DNA of 30,824 bases. It comes from CAZEIW01 sp964512305 (GTDB lineage Bacteria > Pseudomonadota > Gammaproteobacteria > Burkholderiales > Burkholderiaceae_F). A program made the translations under genes and the position numbers. Position 1 is the stretch's first letter. Each line of letters starts with the position of its first letter. A model generated the notes under the pieces. The model was given only the letters and a program-made list of their open reading frames with translations, was not told the origin of the DNA and did no database searches. Of the stretch, positions 1 through 6,477 are shown in pieces. The stretch spans positions 1 to 30,824 of the forward strand of contig CAZEIW010000185.1 in assembly GCA_964512305.1 (NCBI GenBank), in the 5' to 3' direction.

Positions 1-1164
1 CGCCGAGCCCTGTGCCTGGGCGGTTCCCACGTACAGCGAACCGACCAGCTGATGGTCGCCGGCCCGGTAGAACGGCTGGTCCGGCATCAGACCGACCTCG
101 GGCGGCAGCTTCAGGCCGCCGAGCGCCTTGGCGAGTTTGACAGCGTCGAGCGACTTGGCGCTGGCCGCGGCCAGCGCGCAACTCCACGTCGACACGTAGC
201 CGAACCAGGTGCGCGCGGTCGGCACCCTGCCGGTCTTGCTCTTGATCGCCGCGACGAACTCGGCCACGTGGGGCACGCCGGGCTGGTTCCAATACCACTC
301 GAATACCCACGAGCCGATCCGCGCCTCGGGCGGAAGGCCTTCGAGCGATTCCAGCTCCTGCTGGGCGCCCGCAAGGTGGAAGCGGGAGTTCAGCCCGAAC
401 TGCACCGCCTGCTTGAGGGCATTGATCATGTCGTCGCCCTGGATCAGGAACAGGATCACGTCCGGCTTGGCGGACTGCGCCTTGATCAGGTACGAGGAGA
501 AATCGGTCGTCCCGAGCGGCGTCAGGTCTGCGCCGAGCTTGGTGGCCCCGAGCGCGCCGCCCGCCTTCTCCAGCGCCGATTGCAGCGTGTGCCCGTATGC
601 ATAATCGGGCGTGATGTAGTACCAACTCTTGCCGGCCTTCTCGACCAGCTGCCGAGCCACCGCGTTGGCCTCCATCTGGGTCGTATTGCAGACCCGGAAC
701 ACGTTCCAGTGGCAGGTGGCGCCAGTGATCGCGTCCGTGTGGCCGCCCGGCACGATGTGCAGCACGCTCTTCTCGCTGCTCACCTGCGCCATCGCCAGCG
801 CCAGCGCCGAGTTGACGTTGCCGAGCAGGAAATCGACCTTGTCGCGCTCGATCAGCTTGCGCGCCTTTTGCACCGCGGTGCCGGCGTCGCCGCTGGTCGA
901 ATCCTCGACCAGCAGCTCCACCTTGCGCCCGAGGATTCCGCCCTTGGCGTTGATCTGCTCGATCGCCAGTTCGCAGCCGGTCAGCTCGTTCTTCCCCACG
1001 GCGGCATAGGTCCCCGTCAACGGATTGTCGAGGCCGATCCGAACCGGCTCTTCTCCTCGGGCCTTGATGATGAAGGGCGGAGCCATCTGAAGGACCCCTG
1101 CCGCGGCTGCGGTCTTAAGGATCCTTCGACGGGTCGCCCGCGTTGGTGTCGTGTCGTTCGCCAT
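1..1164 (-). CDS. ABC transporter periplasmic substrate-binding protein, branched-chain amino acid/urea type (3' end outside window)
   Basis: Reading the minus strand from ATG at 1164 gives 388 codons without a stop to the window edge, so the C-terminus is missing. The N-terminus carries a twin-arginine-like signal (RRRILKTAAAAGVLQ) and then the type I periplasmic binding fold opening: VRIGLDNPLTGTYAAVGKNE, followed by GCELAIEQINAKGGILGRKV and VELLVEDSTSGD. This is the pattern of Peripla_BP_6 (LivJ/AmiC/UrtA-like) proteins, which bind amino acids, urea or amides for an ABC importer. The start is supported by AAGGAG about 8 nt upstream. The permease and ATPase genes would lie to the left of the window. 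Ligand specificity cannot be read from the sequence. The plus strand is also open here but encodes nothing recognisable. Confidence 0.9.
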   Translation of the reverse strand, partial: MANDTTPTRATRRRILKTAAAAGVLQMAPPFIIKARGEEPVRIGLDNPLTGTYAAVGKNELTGCELAIEQINAKGGILGRKVELLVEDSTSGDAGTAVQKARKLIERDKVDFLLGNVNSALALAMAQVSSEKSVLHIVPGGHTDAITGATCHWNVFRVCNTTQMEANAVARQLVEKAGKSWYYITPDYAYGHTLQSALEKAGGALGATKLGADLTPLGTTDFSSYLIKAQSAKPDVILFLIQGDDMINALKQAVQFGLNSRFHLAGAQQELESLEGLPPEARIGSWVFEWYWNQPGVPHVAEFVAAIKSKTGRVPTARTWFGYVSTWSCALAAASAKSLDAVKLAKALGGLKLPPEVGLMPDQPFYRAGDHQLVGSLYVGTAQAQGSA

Positions 1165-1211
1165 GCTGCTGTCTCCTTCCCGTGGTTCTTCTGCCCCGGA
1201 ACGCCGCGGGC

Positions 1212-1264
1212 ATTCTAGAACGCGAAGCGCTGTCGTTTGCAAGCGATATTTTTTCCCCGACAAT
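1212..1264. promoter_or_regulatory. Possible divergent promoters sharing a palindromic -35 TTGCAA
   Basis: In the 126-nt gap between the divergent genes, TTGCAA (1237-1242) is followed on the plus strand after 16 nt by GACAAT (1259-1264), a plausible promoter for the dehydrogenase at 1291. TTGCAA is its own reverse complement. On the minus strand it is followed by TCTAGA after 17 nt, or TAGAAT after 19 nt (1212-1219), serving the binding-protein gene. Both matches are weak, so this is a suggestion only. Confidence 0.3.
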
Positions 1265-1290
1265 CCGCTTGCGTTTCGAAGGAGCCCCCG

Positions 1291-2259
1291 ATGCATGTCG
1301 TGATTCCGGACGACTACCAGGACGCGGTCCGCTCGCTTGCGTGCTTCGCGAAACTGGCGCGCCATCAGGTCACCATCCACCGCGACTCGGTGCGCTCGAT
1401 CGATGCGCTCGCGGCGCGCTTCCGCGGGGCCGACGCGCTGGTCCTGATCCGCGAGCGCACGGCGATCGGCGCCGAGTTGCTGGACCGGCTGCCGGATCTC
1501 CGACTGATCTGCCAGACCGGCCGCGGCGTCACCCACATCGACGTCGACGCCTGCACGCGGCACGGGGTGCGCGTGGTCACGACGGCCGGCTCGCCGGTCG
1601 CGCCGGCCGAGCTGACCTGGGGATTGGTGCTGGCGTCGATGCGTCGAATCGCCGAGGAAGCGGCCGCGCTCAAGGCCGGCCGCTGGCAGACGACGCTGGG
1701 CGTCGCGCTGCGCGGGCGCACGCTCGGCATCTTCGGCTACGGCAACATCGGACGCCTGGTGGCCGGCTACGGGCGCGCGTTCGGCATGCGCGTGCTGGTC
1801 TGGGGCCGCGAAGGCTCGGTGGCGCGCGCCCGGCAGGACGGCCTGGACGTCGCCGGGGCGCGCGAGGCGCTGTTCGAGAGCGCCGACATCCTCAGCCTGC
1901 ATGTGCGCCTCGCCACCGCGACCCGCGGGCTCGTCGGCGCGGCCGACCTCGCGCGAATGAAGCCTTCGTCGCTGTTCGTCAACACCAGCCGCGCCGAACT
2001 GGTCGAACCCGGCGCGCTCGCGTCGGCGCTGGCCGCCGGCCGCCCGGGCTTCGCGGCAGTCGACGTCTACGACGCGGAGCCTGCCCTGGACGACCCACTG
2101 CTGCGCAGCGAACACGCGCTGTGCACACCGCACCTGGGCTACGTCGAGCGCGACACCTACGAGCAGTACTTCGGTGCCGCGTTCGACCAGCTCAACCTCT
2201 TCGCCACCGGCGGCGCGGTCGACGCGATCAACGCCGGCGCGCCGGCCTCGGGGCCGTGA
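1291..2259 (+). CDS. D-2-hydroxyacid dehydrogenase family protein
   Basis: A 322-residue NAD(P)-dependent oxidoreductase of the D-isomer 2-hydroxyacid dehydrogenase family (phosphoglycerate dehydrogenase/formate dehydrogenase-like). It would interconvert a 2-keto acid and a D-2-hydroxy acid in the cytosol. The Rossmann nucleotide loop is GYGNIG at residues 149-154. The family's catalytic triad is in place: Arg234 (NTSR), Glu263 (DAEP) and His281 (TPHLG). The ATG at 1291 has AAGGAG 5 nt upstream; the frame stays open further 5' to 1237 but has no better start. The length is normal for two-domain members, without the C-terminal ACT domain of SerA. The substrate is not identifiable. It points the same way as the isocitrate dehydrogenase gene 120 nt downstream, but a GACAAT -10-like element at 2310-2315 suggests the latter has its own promoter. 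Confidence 0.9.
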   Translation: MHVVIPDDYQDAVRSLACFAKLARHQVTIHRDSVRSIDALAARFRGADALVLIRERTAIGAELLDRLPDLRLICQTGRGVTHIDVDACTRHGVRVVTTAGSPVAPAELTWGLVLASMRRIAEEAAALKAGRWQTTLGVALRGRTLGIFGYGNIGRLVAGYGRAFGMRVLVWGREGSVARARQDGLDVAGAREALFESADILSLHVRLATATRGLVGAADLARMKPSSLFVNTSRAELVEPGALASALAAGRPGFAAVDVYDAEPALDDPLLRSEHALCTPHLGYVERDTYEQYFGAAFDQLNLFATGGAVDAINAGAPASGP

Positions 2260-2379
2260 GGGCCACCCCAACCGTTTGCGCGCAGCACCGTCCCGCGAAA
2301 TGCCTCTGCGACAATGCGGTCCCGCCGGGCTCGCGTTGCCGGCGGATTTGCCGCCGAAATCGACCCAGGAGCCTTCCCC

Positions 2380-3420
2380 GTGGCGAACCCGCCCGCAGTC
2401 CCGCCGATCCCTGCGACCCTGATCCCCGGCGACGGCATCGGCCCCGAAGTGGTCGAATCGGTCGTCACGATTCTCGCCGCGCTGGAAGCCCCGTTTGCCT
2501 GGGAAACCCGCCAGGGCGGCCTGGCGGCGATCCAGGATTGCGGCGATCCCCTGCCGCAACCGCTGCTCGACAGCATCCGGCGCACCCGGCTTGCGCTCAA
2601 GGGACCGCTGACAACCCCGGTCGGCGGGGGCTTCCGCTCGGTCAACGTGCGGCTGCGCGAGGAGTTCGAGCTGTTCGCCAACGTTCGGCCCGCGCACACC
2701 GTGCTGCCGGGCGGCCGCTATGAAAACATCGACCTCGTCCTGATTCGCGAGAACATCGAAGGGCTCTACGTCGCGTTCGAGCACTACATCCCGGTGGGCG
2801 ATGACCCGCATGCGGTTGCGATGGGCACGGGCATCAACACCCGCGCCGGAAGCCGGCGGATCGCGGAGTTCGCGTTCGACTACGCGCTGACGCACGGCCG
2901 CCGCAAGGTGACGATCGTGCACAAGGCCAACATCATGAAGGTCCTCACGGGCCTGTTCCTCGAGACCGCGCGCGAGGTCGGCGCGAAGTACGCCGGAAGG
3001 CTCGAATCGGACGATCGCATCGTCGATGCCTGCGCGATGCAGCTGGTGCTCAATCCCTGGCAGTTCGATGTGCTGCTCGCCACCAACCTGTTCGGCGACA
3101 TCCTGTCGGACGAAATCGCCGGACTGGTCGGCGGCCTCGGCCTGGCCGCCGGCGCGAACATCGGCACGAAGGCCGCGATCTTCGAAGCGGTGCACGGCTC
3201 GGCGCCCGACATCGCCGGCAAGGGTGTGGCCAATCCGGTCGCGCTGCTGTTCGCGGCGTGCATGATGCTTGACCACGTCGGTCGCACCGATCTGGCGCAG
3301 CGCCTGCGCTCCTCGATCGAGTTGACGCTGAATGAGGATCGGATCCGGACGCGGGATCTTGGTGGCAGCGCATCAACCGCGGAGTTCTCGCGGGCGATCA
3401 TCGCCCGCCTCCAGACCTGA
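2380..3420 (+). CDS. Isocitrate dehydrogenase, NAD-type (isocitrate/isopropylmalate dehydrogenase family)
   Basis: A 346-residue beta-decarboxylating dehydrogenase that would convert isocitrate to 2-oxoglutarate in the TCA cycle. The family opening is TLIPGDGIGPEVV. The substrate loop GGFRSVNVRLRE contains Ser87 and Asn89 as in isocitrate dehydrogenases. Lys182 (VHKANIMK) and the metal aspartates Asp240 and Asp244 (NLFGDILSDE) are present. The cofactor-loop sequence HGSAPDIAGK has Asp277-Ile278, the acidic/hydrophobic pair typical of NAD-specific enzymes, where NADP enzymes carry Lys-Tyr. I place the start at GTG 2380 because AGGAG lies 8 nt upstream and homology begins there; an in-frame ATG at 2314 overlaps a -10-like element and adds 22 unlikely residues. 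Homoisocitrate, tartrate and isopropylmalate dehydrogenases are relatives, but the SVNVRLR loop argues against them. Confidence 0.88.
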   Translation: MANPPAVPPIPATLIPGDGIGPEVVESVVTILAALEAPFAWETRQGGLAAIQDCGDPLPQPLLDSIRRTRLALKGPLTTPVGGGFRSVNVRLREEFELFANVRPAHTVLPGGRYENIDLVLIRENIEGLYVAFEHYIPVGDDPHAVAMGTGINTRAGSRRIAEFAFDYALTHGRRKVTIVHKANIMKVLTGLFLETAREVGAKYAGRLESDDRIVDACAMQLVLNPWQFDVLLATNLFGDILSDEIAGLVGGLGLAAGANIGTKAAIFEAVHGSAPDIAGKGVANPVALLFAACMMLDHVGRTDLAQRLRSSIELTLNEDRIRTRDLGGSASTAEFSRAIIARLQT

Positions 3421-3449
3421 TGTTGCGCTCGAGCATGTTCATATAACCC

Positions 3450-3530
3450 ATTGATGTCAATAAAATAAGGGCGATTTAAGTTTCTCCAGCGATCGGTCCC
3501 AAATTCCGGGTAGCGAAAATCTATTGACAT
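3450..3530. repeat. AT-rich stretch with ATTGACAT inverted copies upstream of the phasin promoter
   Basis: The imperfectly spaced palindrome ATTGATGTCAAT (3450-3461) contains the reverse complement of the 8-mer ATTGACAT that includes the phasin -35 box (3523-3530). The stretch is markedly AT-rich against its surroundings. It may be an activator site or UP-like element, or chance. Confidence 0.3.
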
Positions 3531-3551
3531 TGGTGCGGCGCAGCATACAAT
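3524..3551 (+). promoter_or_regulatory. Sigma70-type promoter of the phasin gene
   Basis: A consensus -35 TTGACA (3524-3529) is separated by 16 nt from TACAAT (3546-3551), one mismatch from the -10 consensus. The predicted transcript starts near 3558 and has a leader of about 80 nt before the ATG at 3641. This is the best promoter match in the window. Confidence 0.75.
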
Positions 3552-3568
3552 CCGGGTTGTGCGGTGCA
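3534..3568. promoter_or_regulatory. Pair of TGC-N3-GCA sites, candidate PhaR operators
   Basis: TGCGGCGCA (3534-3542) lies inside the -35/-10 spacer and TGCGGTGCA (3560-3568) covers the expected transcription start. Their centres are 26 bp apart. PhaR, the repressor of phasin genes, is known to recognise TGC-rich symmetric sites and to bind near the start of phaP promoters, releasing when PHA accumulates. Position and spacing fit such a repressor. The phaR gene itself is not in the window. Confidence 0.5.
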
Positions 3569-3640
3569 ACAACCGCATCAAAAAGAACCCAGCCGAACAG
3601 CTCACCCCAATCGCAACGCCCACTACCCGCGGAGATCACC

Positions 3641-4189
3641 ATGTACCCCACCCCGTCCCAAATCGCTGAGTTGCAAAAGGGGCAAGTCGACGCCCTGAAC
3701 GCCTTCGGCAGCACTCTTTTCGGCGCCACGGAAAAGCTCGCCAACCTGAACCTCGCCGCCACCCGCGCGCTGCTGCAAGACGCCGCCGAGACGGCTCAGA
3801 GCCTGCTGGGCGCGAAGGATGCGCAGGACGCGTTCGCCCTCACGAGCGGCTTGTTCCAGCCCGCCACCGAGAAGTTCGTCAGCTACTCGCGCAACGCCTA
3901 CAGCATCGCCAGCGGCGCGGGCGCGGAAATCTCGAAGATCGTCGAGGCCCAGATCGCCGAGGGCAACCGTAAGGTCGCCGAGTTGATCGACTTTGCCGCC
4001 AAGAGCGCGCCGGCTGGCGCCGAGCCGGCGGTGTCGCTGCTCAAGAGCGCGCTCGCGGCCTCGAACACGGCGTTTGACACCGTCTCCAAGGCCGCCAAGC
4101 AGGCCACCGAGATGGCGGAGTCCAACCTCGCCGCCGCTGCCGCCGTCGCCAACGACGTCGTCAAGGGCAAGCCGCGCAAGGCGGCCTGA
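3641..4189 (+). CDS. phaP: Phasin (PHA granule-associated protein)
   Basis: A 182-residue, almost entirely helical, alanine-rich protein of the PhaP phasin family, which coats polyhydroxyalkanoate granules and controls their number and size. The N-terminus (MYPTPSQIAELQKGQVDALN) is characteristic of the family, followed by amphipathic helices (NAFGSTLFGATEKLANLNL, AATRALLQDAAETAQSLLG) and a lysine/alanine-rich C-terminus (GKPRKAA). There is no signal peptide or membrane segment, consistent with a cytoplasmic granule protein. The ATG at 3641 has GGAG 7 nt upstream. Transcription appears to start from the strong promoter at 3524-3551 and to be controlled at the TGC-N3-GCA pair. It is monocistronic, closed by tandem hairpins. 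Its presence implies that the organism stores PHA. Confidence 0.92.
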   Translation: MYPTPSQIAELQKGQVDALNAFGSTLFGATEKLANLNLAATRALLQDAAETAQSLLGAKDAQDAFALTSGLFQPATEKFVSYSRNAYSIASGAGAEISKIVEAQIAEGNRKVAELIDFAAKSAPAGAEPAVSLLKSALAASNTAFDTVSKAAKQATEMAESNLAAAAAVANDVVKGKPRKAA

Positions 4190-4206
4190 GGAACTGCGAA
4201 GCTCGA

Positions 4207-4229
4207 TCGGGCGGACCAAGTCCGCCCGA
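4207..4229 (+). terminator. First of two tandem hairpins after the phasin gene
   Basis: A perfect 10-bp stem, TCGGGCGGAC (4207-4216) with GTCCGCCCGA (4220-4229), and a CAA loop. It is followed by an A-run rather than a T-run, so alone it would stabilise the mRNA 3' end or support the next hairpin. Confidence 0.5.
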
Positions 4230-4231
4230 CA

Positions 4232-4262
4232 AAAAGGCCGCCCTCGGGCGGCCTTTTCTTTC
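4232..4262 (+). terminator. Intrinsic terminator of the phasin gene
   Basis: AAAAGGCCGCCC (4232-4243) pairs with GGGCGGCCTTTT (4246-4257), followed by CTTTCTT. The GC stem with flanking A-run and T-run is the classical rho-independent form, and it can work on both strands, so it may also end transcription from the minus-strand small gene at 4281-4409. Confidence 0.85.
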
Positions 4263-4280
4263 TTCTGAGAGCGCGGGTAC

Positions 4281-4409
4281 TTAGTTCAGCACGCCAATCC
4301 CGCCGCCGCCGCCAACCTTCGACAGCAGCGAGACGTCCAGCTCAACGACTTCCGTCTCGACTTCGGTGTTTTCGACCTCACCCGTCTCTACTTGATTGCA
4401 AACTTCCAC
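4281..4409 (-). CDS. Small peptide (42 residues) with a double-glycine-like leader, unknown function
   Basis: Read on the minus strand from GTG at 4409, this frame encodes 42 residues and ends at TAA (4281-4283). GGAGGT lies 5-6 nt upstream of the GTG, the best ribosome binding site in the window. The peptide is very acidic (nine Asp/Glu, one Lys) with a repetitive E/V stretch (VETGEVENTEVETEVVE, residues 7-23). It ends in LDVSLLSKVGGGGGIGVLN. Residues Leu24, Leu29 and Val32 before Gly34-Gly35 match the -12, -7, -4, -2 and -1 spacing of double-glycine leaders cut by C39 peptidases, which would release GGIGVLN. No C39 transporter is in the window. There is no signal peptide or membrane helix. 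It may share the phasin terminator. I do not recognise a family; it could be a pheromone or RiPP precursor, or a small cytosolic protein. Confidence 0.6.
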   Translation of the reverse strand: MEVCNQVETGEVENTEVETEVVELDVSLLSKVGGGGGIGVLN

Positions 4410-4430
4410 AGTCCACCTCCGTCCGCAAAG

Positions 4431-4440
4431 CACTTAAGTG
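4431..4440. promoter_or_regulatory. Palindrome CACTTAAGTG upstream of the small peptide gene
   Basis: A perfect 10-bp palindrome sits 10 nt upstream of the peptide gene's ribosome binding site, roughly where its transcript should begin, and 130 nt before the divergent TPR-HD-GYP gene. It is AT-centred in a GC-rich region and is a candidate operator. An imperfect inverted repeat around TCGGCCGA lies just beyond it (about 4445-4461). Confidence 0.3.
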
Positions 4441-4569
4441 TTGGATATTTCGGCCGATATTCTTCGCACCCGCCCTCATCCCGCATGTTAGGGTGGACGC
4501 TCGGCTCGTTGGATGCCGCTTTTGCGGTAGCCAATAAACCTATGCCGGCGAAAAGGACACCTGGAACAC

Positions 4570-6477
4570 ATGATGGACGACGGTCGCGCCCCGTTTGGCT
4601 CATCCAAGCCCCCGTCGCTGCTCGGTCGCCTTCGTAGCGCAGCGCTGGAAGGCCCGGGCTCGGCCCGGATACCCGCTTTGCTTGCGGAACTGGTCTCCGC
4701 GCTCGCCAAACCGTCCGCCGGACTGCGTGCCGAGAGCCCCGCCCACCTCGCCGCGTCGGCCTGGGACATCCTCCGGGGGCTGCCTTCGCATGCGGCGAGC
4801 CCCGAGCGCATCGATTGCCTGCTGGCGATTTCGCAACACTTTCACCATCAGGCACAGCCCGAGCGGGCGCTCGGGCCGGTCCAGCAGGCGGTCGAGCTCG
4901 CGCGGGTGCTTGGAGACCGGTCAAGGCTCAGGAAGACCCTGACGTTCGCGGGAGTGATGCTCGCGGAAACGGGCAACCAACCGAGCGCGATCGAGCATTC
5001 GGCCGAGGCCTTGGGCCTGGCACAAGACCTCGGCGACGTCTTCTCCAAGCGCGTGCTGCTCGTGAACACCGGCCTGGCGCTGATGTACGCCGGGCAGTTC
5101 GAGGATGCGATCGACTGCTTCGAGGCCGCGCTCGACGGCACGGACACCGACCCTGCGCATGCGCACCTGCGGATCGCCGCGCTGGGGAACATCGCGCTGG
5201 CGTGCCTGAATCTGGACGACCTGAGGGGCGGCCTGAAAGCGGCCCGCCGCGCCTGCGAGGAGCAGCTTCCGGCGACCGACACGCAGGCGACCATTTTCCG
5301 CTGCCTGGCGGAGAACTACTACGTGCGGCTGCTGCTGGAATCGGGCAACGTCGAGAAGGCCCGCGAGCGCTGCCTGATCGCCAAACAGCTCGCCACCACC
5401 TCGGGCTCGGCCCTCGCCCACGTCTACGCCGAGATCGCCGAAGGGCTGACCGAGGTGCGCGACCAGAGGCGCGACCTCGGCCTGTCCCGCCTGCAGCGGG
5501 TGCTCGAGCGTGCCAGGAACGGCCTGCCGGCGGTCGTCGAGGACGCGCTGCGCGCGCTCGTCTCCGCGCACGAGGACGCGGGCCAGGTCGACCAGGCGCT
5601 CGCCTACCTGAAGGAACTGCTGGCGGTCGTACGGGCGCGCCGCGAGGATGCGGCGATCCTGCACCACCGCCATCACATGGAGCGCGTGCGGCGCGACCTG
5701 GGCGACGACGTTTCCCAGGAAAAGCTGCTGACGCGCAAGGAGCAGCTGCTCGAAGGCAAGCTCGCCAGCCGGCGCTTCAAGGAGCTGTCGATCGAGTCGC
5801 TCGAGCGGCTTGCCGTCACGGCCGAGCTGCGCGACGACCAGACCGGCGAGCACTCGTACCGCGTCGGCTGCCTGGCGGCGCTGCTCGCGCGCGAGTTCGG
5901 CTGCGACGAGGAATTCGTCTTCAACCTCGACCTGGCCGGCCGCCTGCACGACATCGGCAAGATCGGCATTCCGGACCACATCCTGCTCAAGCCCGGCCGG
6001 CTGACCGACGTCGAATTCAACATCATGAAGACGCACACGACCGTCGGCGCCGAGCTCCTCGCGCGCAGCAACGTCGCGGAGATGCAGGCCGCGGAGGACA
6101 TCGCCCGCTACCACCACGAGAAATGGGACGGCACCGGCTACCCGTGCGGCCTCTCGGGCAGCGCCATCCCGCTGGTTGCGCGCATCACCGCGCTTGCCGA
6201 CGTGTTCGACGCGTTGACCCACGTCCGCCCGTACAAGGAGGCGTGGCCCGTGTCGCGCGCGCTCGATGAGATCGAGCGCCTGTCGGGCTCGCATTTCGAC
6301 CCGGAGCTGACGCCCATATTCCTGCGGCTGGTTCGCCGTCTGCAGCAGGAGTTCGGCGACCTCGACGAGTTCCTCGGTCAATCGGCGCGCAAGTCGGGCT
6401 TCATCCAGGCGCGCAAGAACATCGCCGCCACGCTCAAGCGCGCCGACGAAGAACGCTCGCTCGATGTACGGCGCTGA
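4570..6477 (+). CDS. TPR-repeat protein with C-terminal HD-GYP cyclic di-GMP phosphodiesterase domain
   Basis: A 635-residue cytoplasmic protein. Residues about 75-370 form helical hairpins of tetratricopeptide type, for example LVNTGLALMYAGQFEDAIDC and NIALACLNLDDLRGGLKAAR. Residues about 400-590 are an HD-GYP domain with His428, His460-Asp461 (RLHDIGKIGIPD), His489 and HHEKWDGTGYP (515-525), so the metal ligands and the GYP signature are intact. Such domains hydrolyse cyclic di-GMP to pGpG or GMP. There is no receiver domain, so the input is probably through the TPR region, by protein or peptide binding. The ATG at 4570 is followed by a second ATG; the ribosome site (TGGA) is weak. It overlaps the next gene by 14 nt and diverges from the small peptide gene at 4281-4409. 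Confidence 0.9.
   Translation: MMDDGRAPFGSSKPPSLLGRLRSAALEGPGSARIPALLAELVSALAKPSAGLRAESPAHLAASAWDILRGLPSHAASPERIDCLLAISQHFHHQAQPERALGPVQQAVELARVLGDRSRLRKTLTFAGVMLAETGNQPSAIEHSAEALGLAQDLGDVFSKRVLLVNTGLALMYAGQFEDAIDCFEAALDGTDTDPAHAHLRIAALGNIALACLNLDDLRGGLKAARRACEEQLPATDTQATIFRCLAENYYVRLLLESGNVEKARERCLIAKQLATTSGSALAHVYAEIAEGLTEVRDQRRDLGLSRLQRVLERARNGLPAVVEDALRALVSAHEDAGQVDQALAYLKELLAVVRARREDAAILHHRHHMERVRRDLGDDVSQEKLLTRKEQLLEGKLASRRFKELSIESLERLAVTAELRDDQTGEHSYRVGCLAALLAREFGCDEEFVFNLDLAGRLHDIGKIGIPDHILLKPGRLTDVEFNIMKTHTTVGAELLARSNVAEMQAAEDIARYHHEKWDGTGYPCGLSGSAIPLVARITALADVFDALTHVRPYKEAWPVSRALDEIERLSGSHFDPELTPIFLRLVRRLQQEFGDLDEFLGQSARKSGFIQARKNIAATLKRADEERSLDVRR

Noticed and set aside
52..1218. 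Open frame of 388 codons on the plus strand
   Set aside because: Antisense shadow of the substrate-binding protein gene, whose minus-strand frame has a signal sequence, ribosome site and clear family match.
2314..2379. Upstream ATG extension of the isocitrate dehydrogenase
   Set aside because: The ATG overlaps a -10-like GACAAT and the added residues are arginine-rich; GTG 2380 has AGGAG at proper spacing.
3524..3640. TTG-initiated extension of the phasin
   Set aside because: The TTG is part of the -35 box TTGACA, and the canonical phasin N-terminus begins at ATG 3641.
4514..4537. Hairpin CCGCTTTTGCGG (4516-4527) and a TTGGAT/CAATAA pair as a promoter for the HD-GYP gene
   Set aside because: The hexamers match consensus in few positions and the stem is only 4 bp.
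4388..4924. Minus-strand frame of 178 codons crossing the peptide gene and the start of the TPR-HD-GYP gene
   Set aside because: Arginine/proline-rich shadow, no family match, incompatible with the better supported genes on both sides.
4815..6269. Long second plus frame and minus frames (4921-6381) inside the HD-GYP gene
   Set aside because: Arginine/alanine-rich products typical of off-frame reading in high-GC coding DNA.
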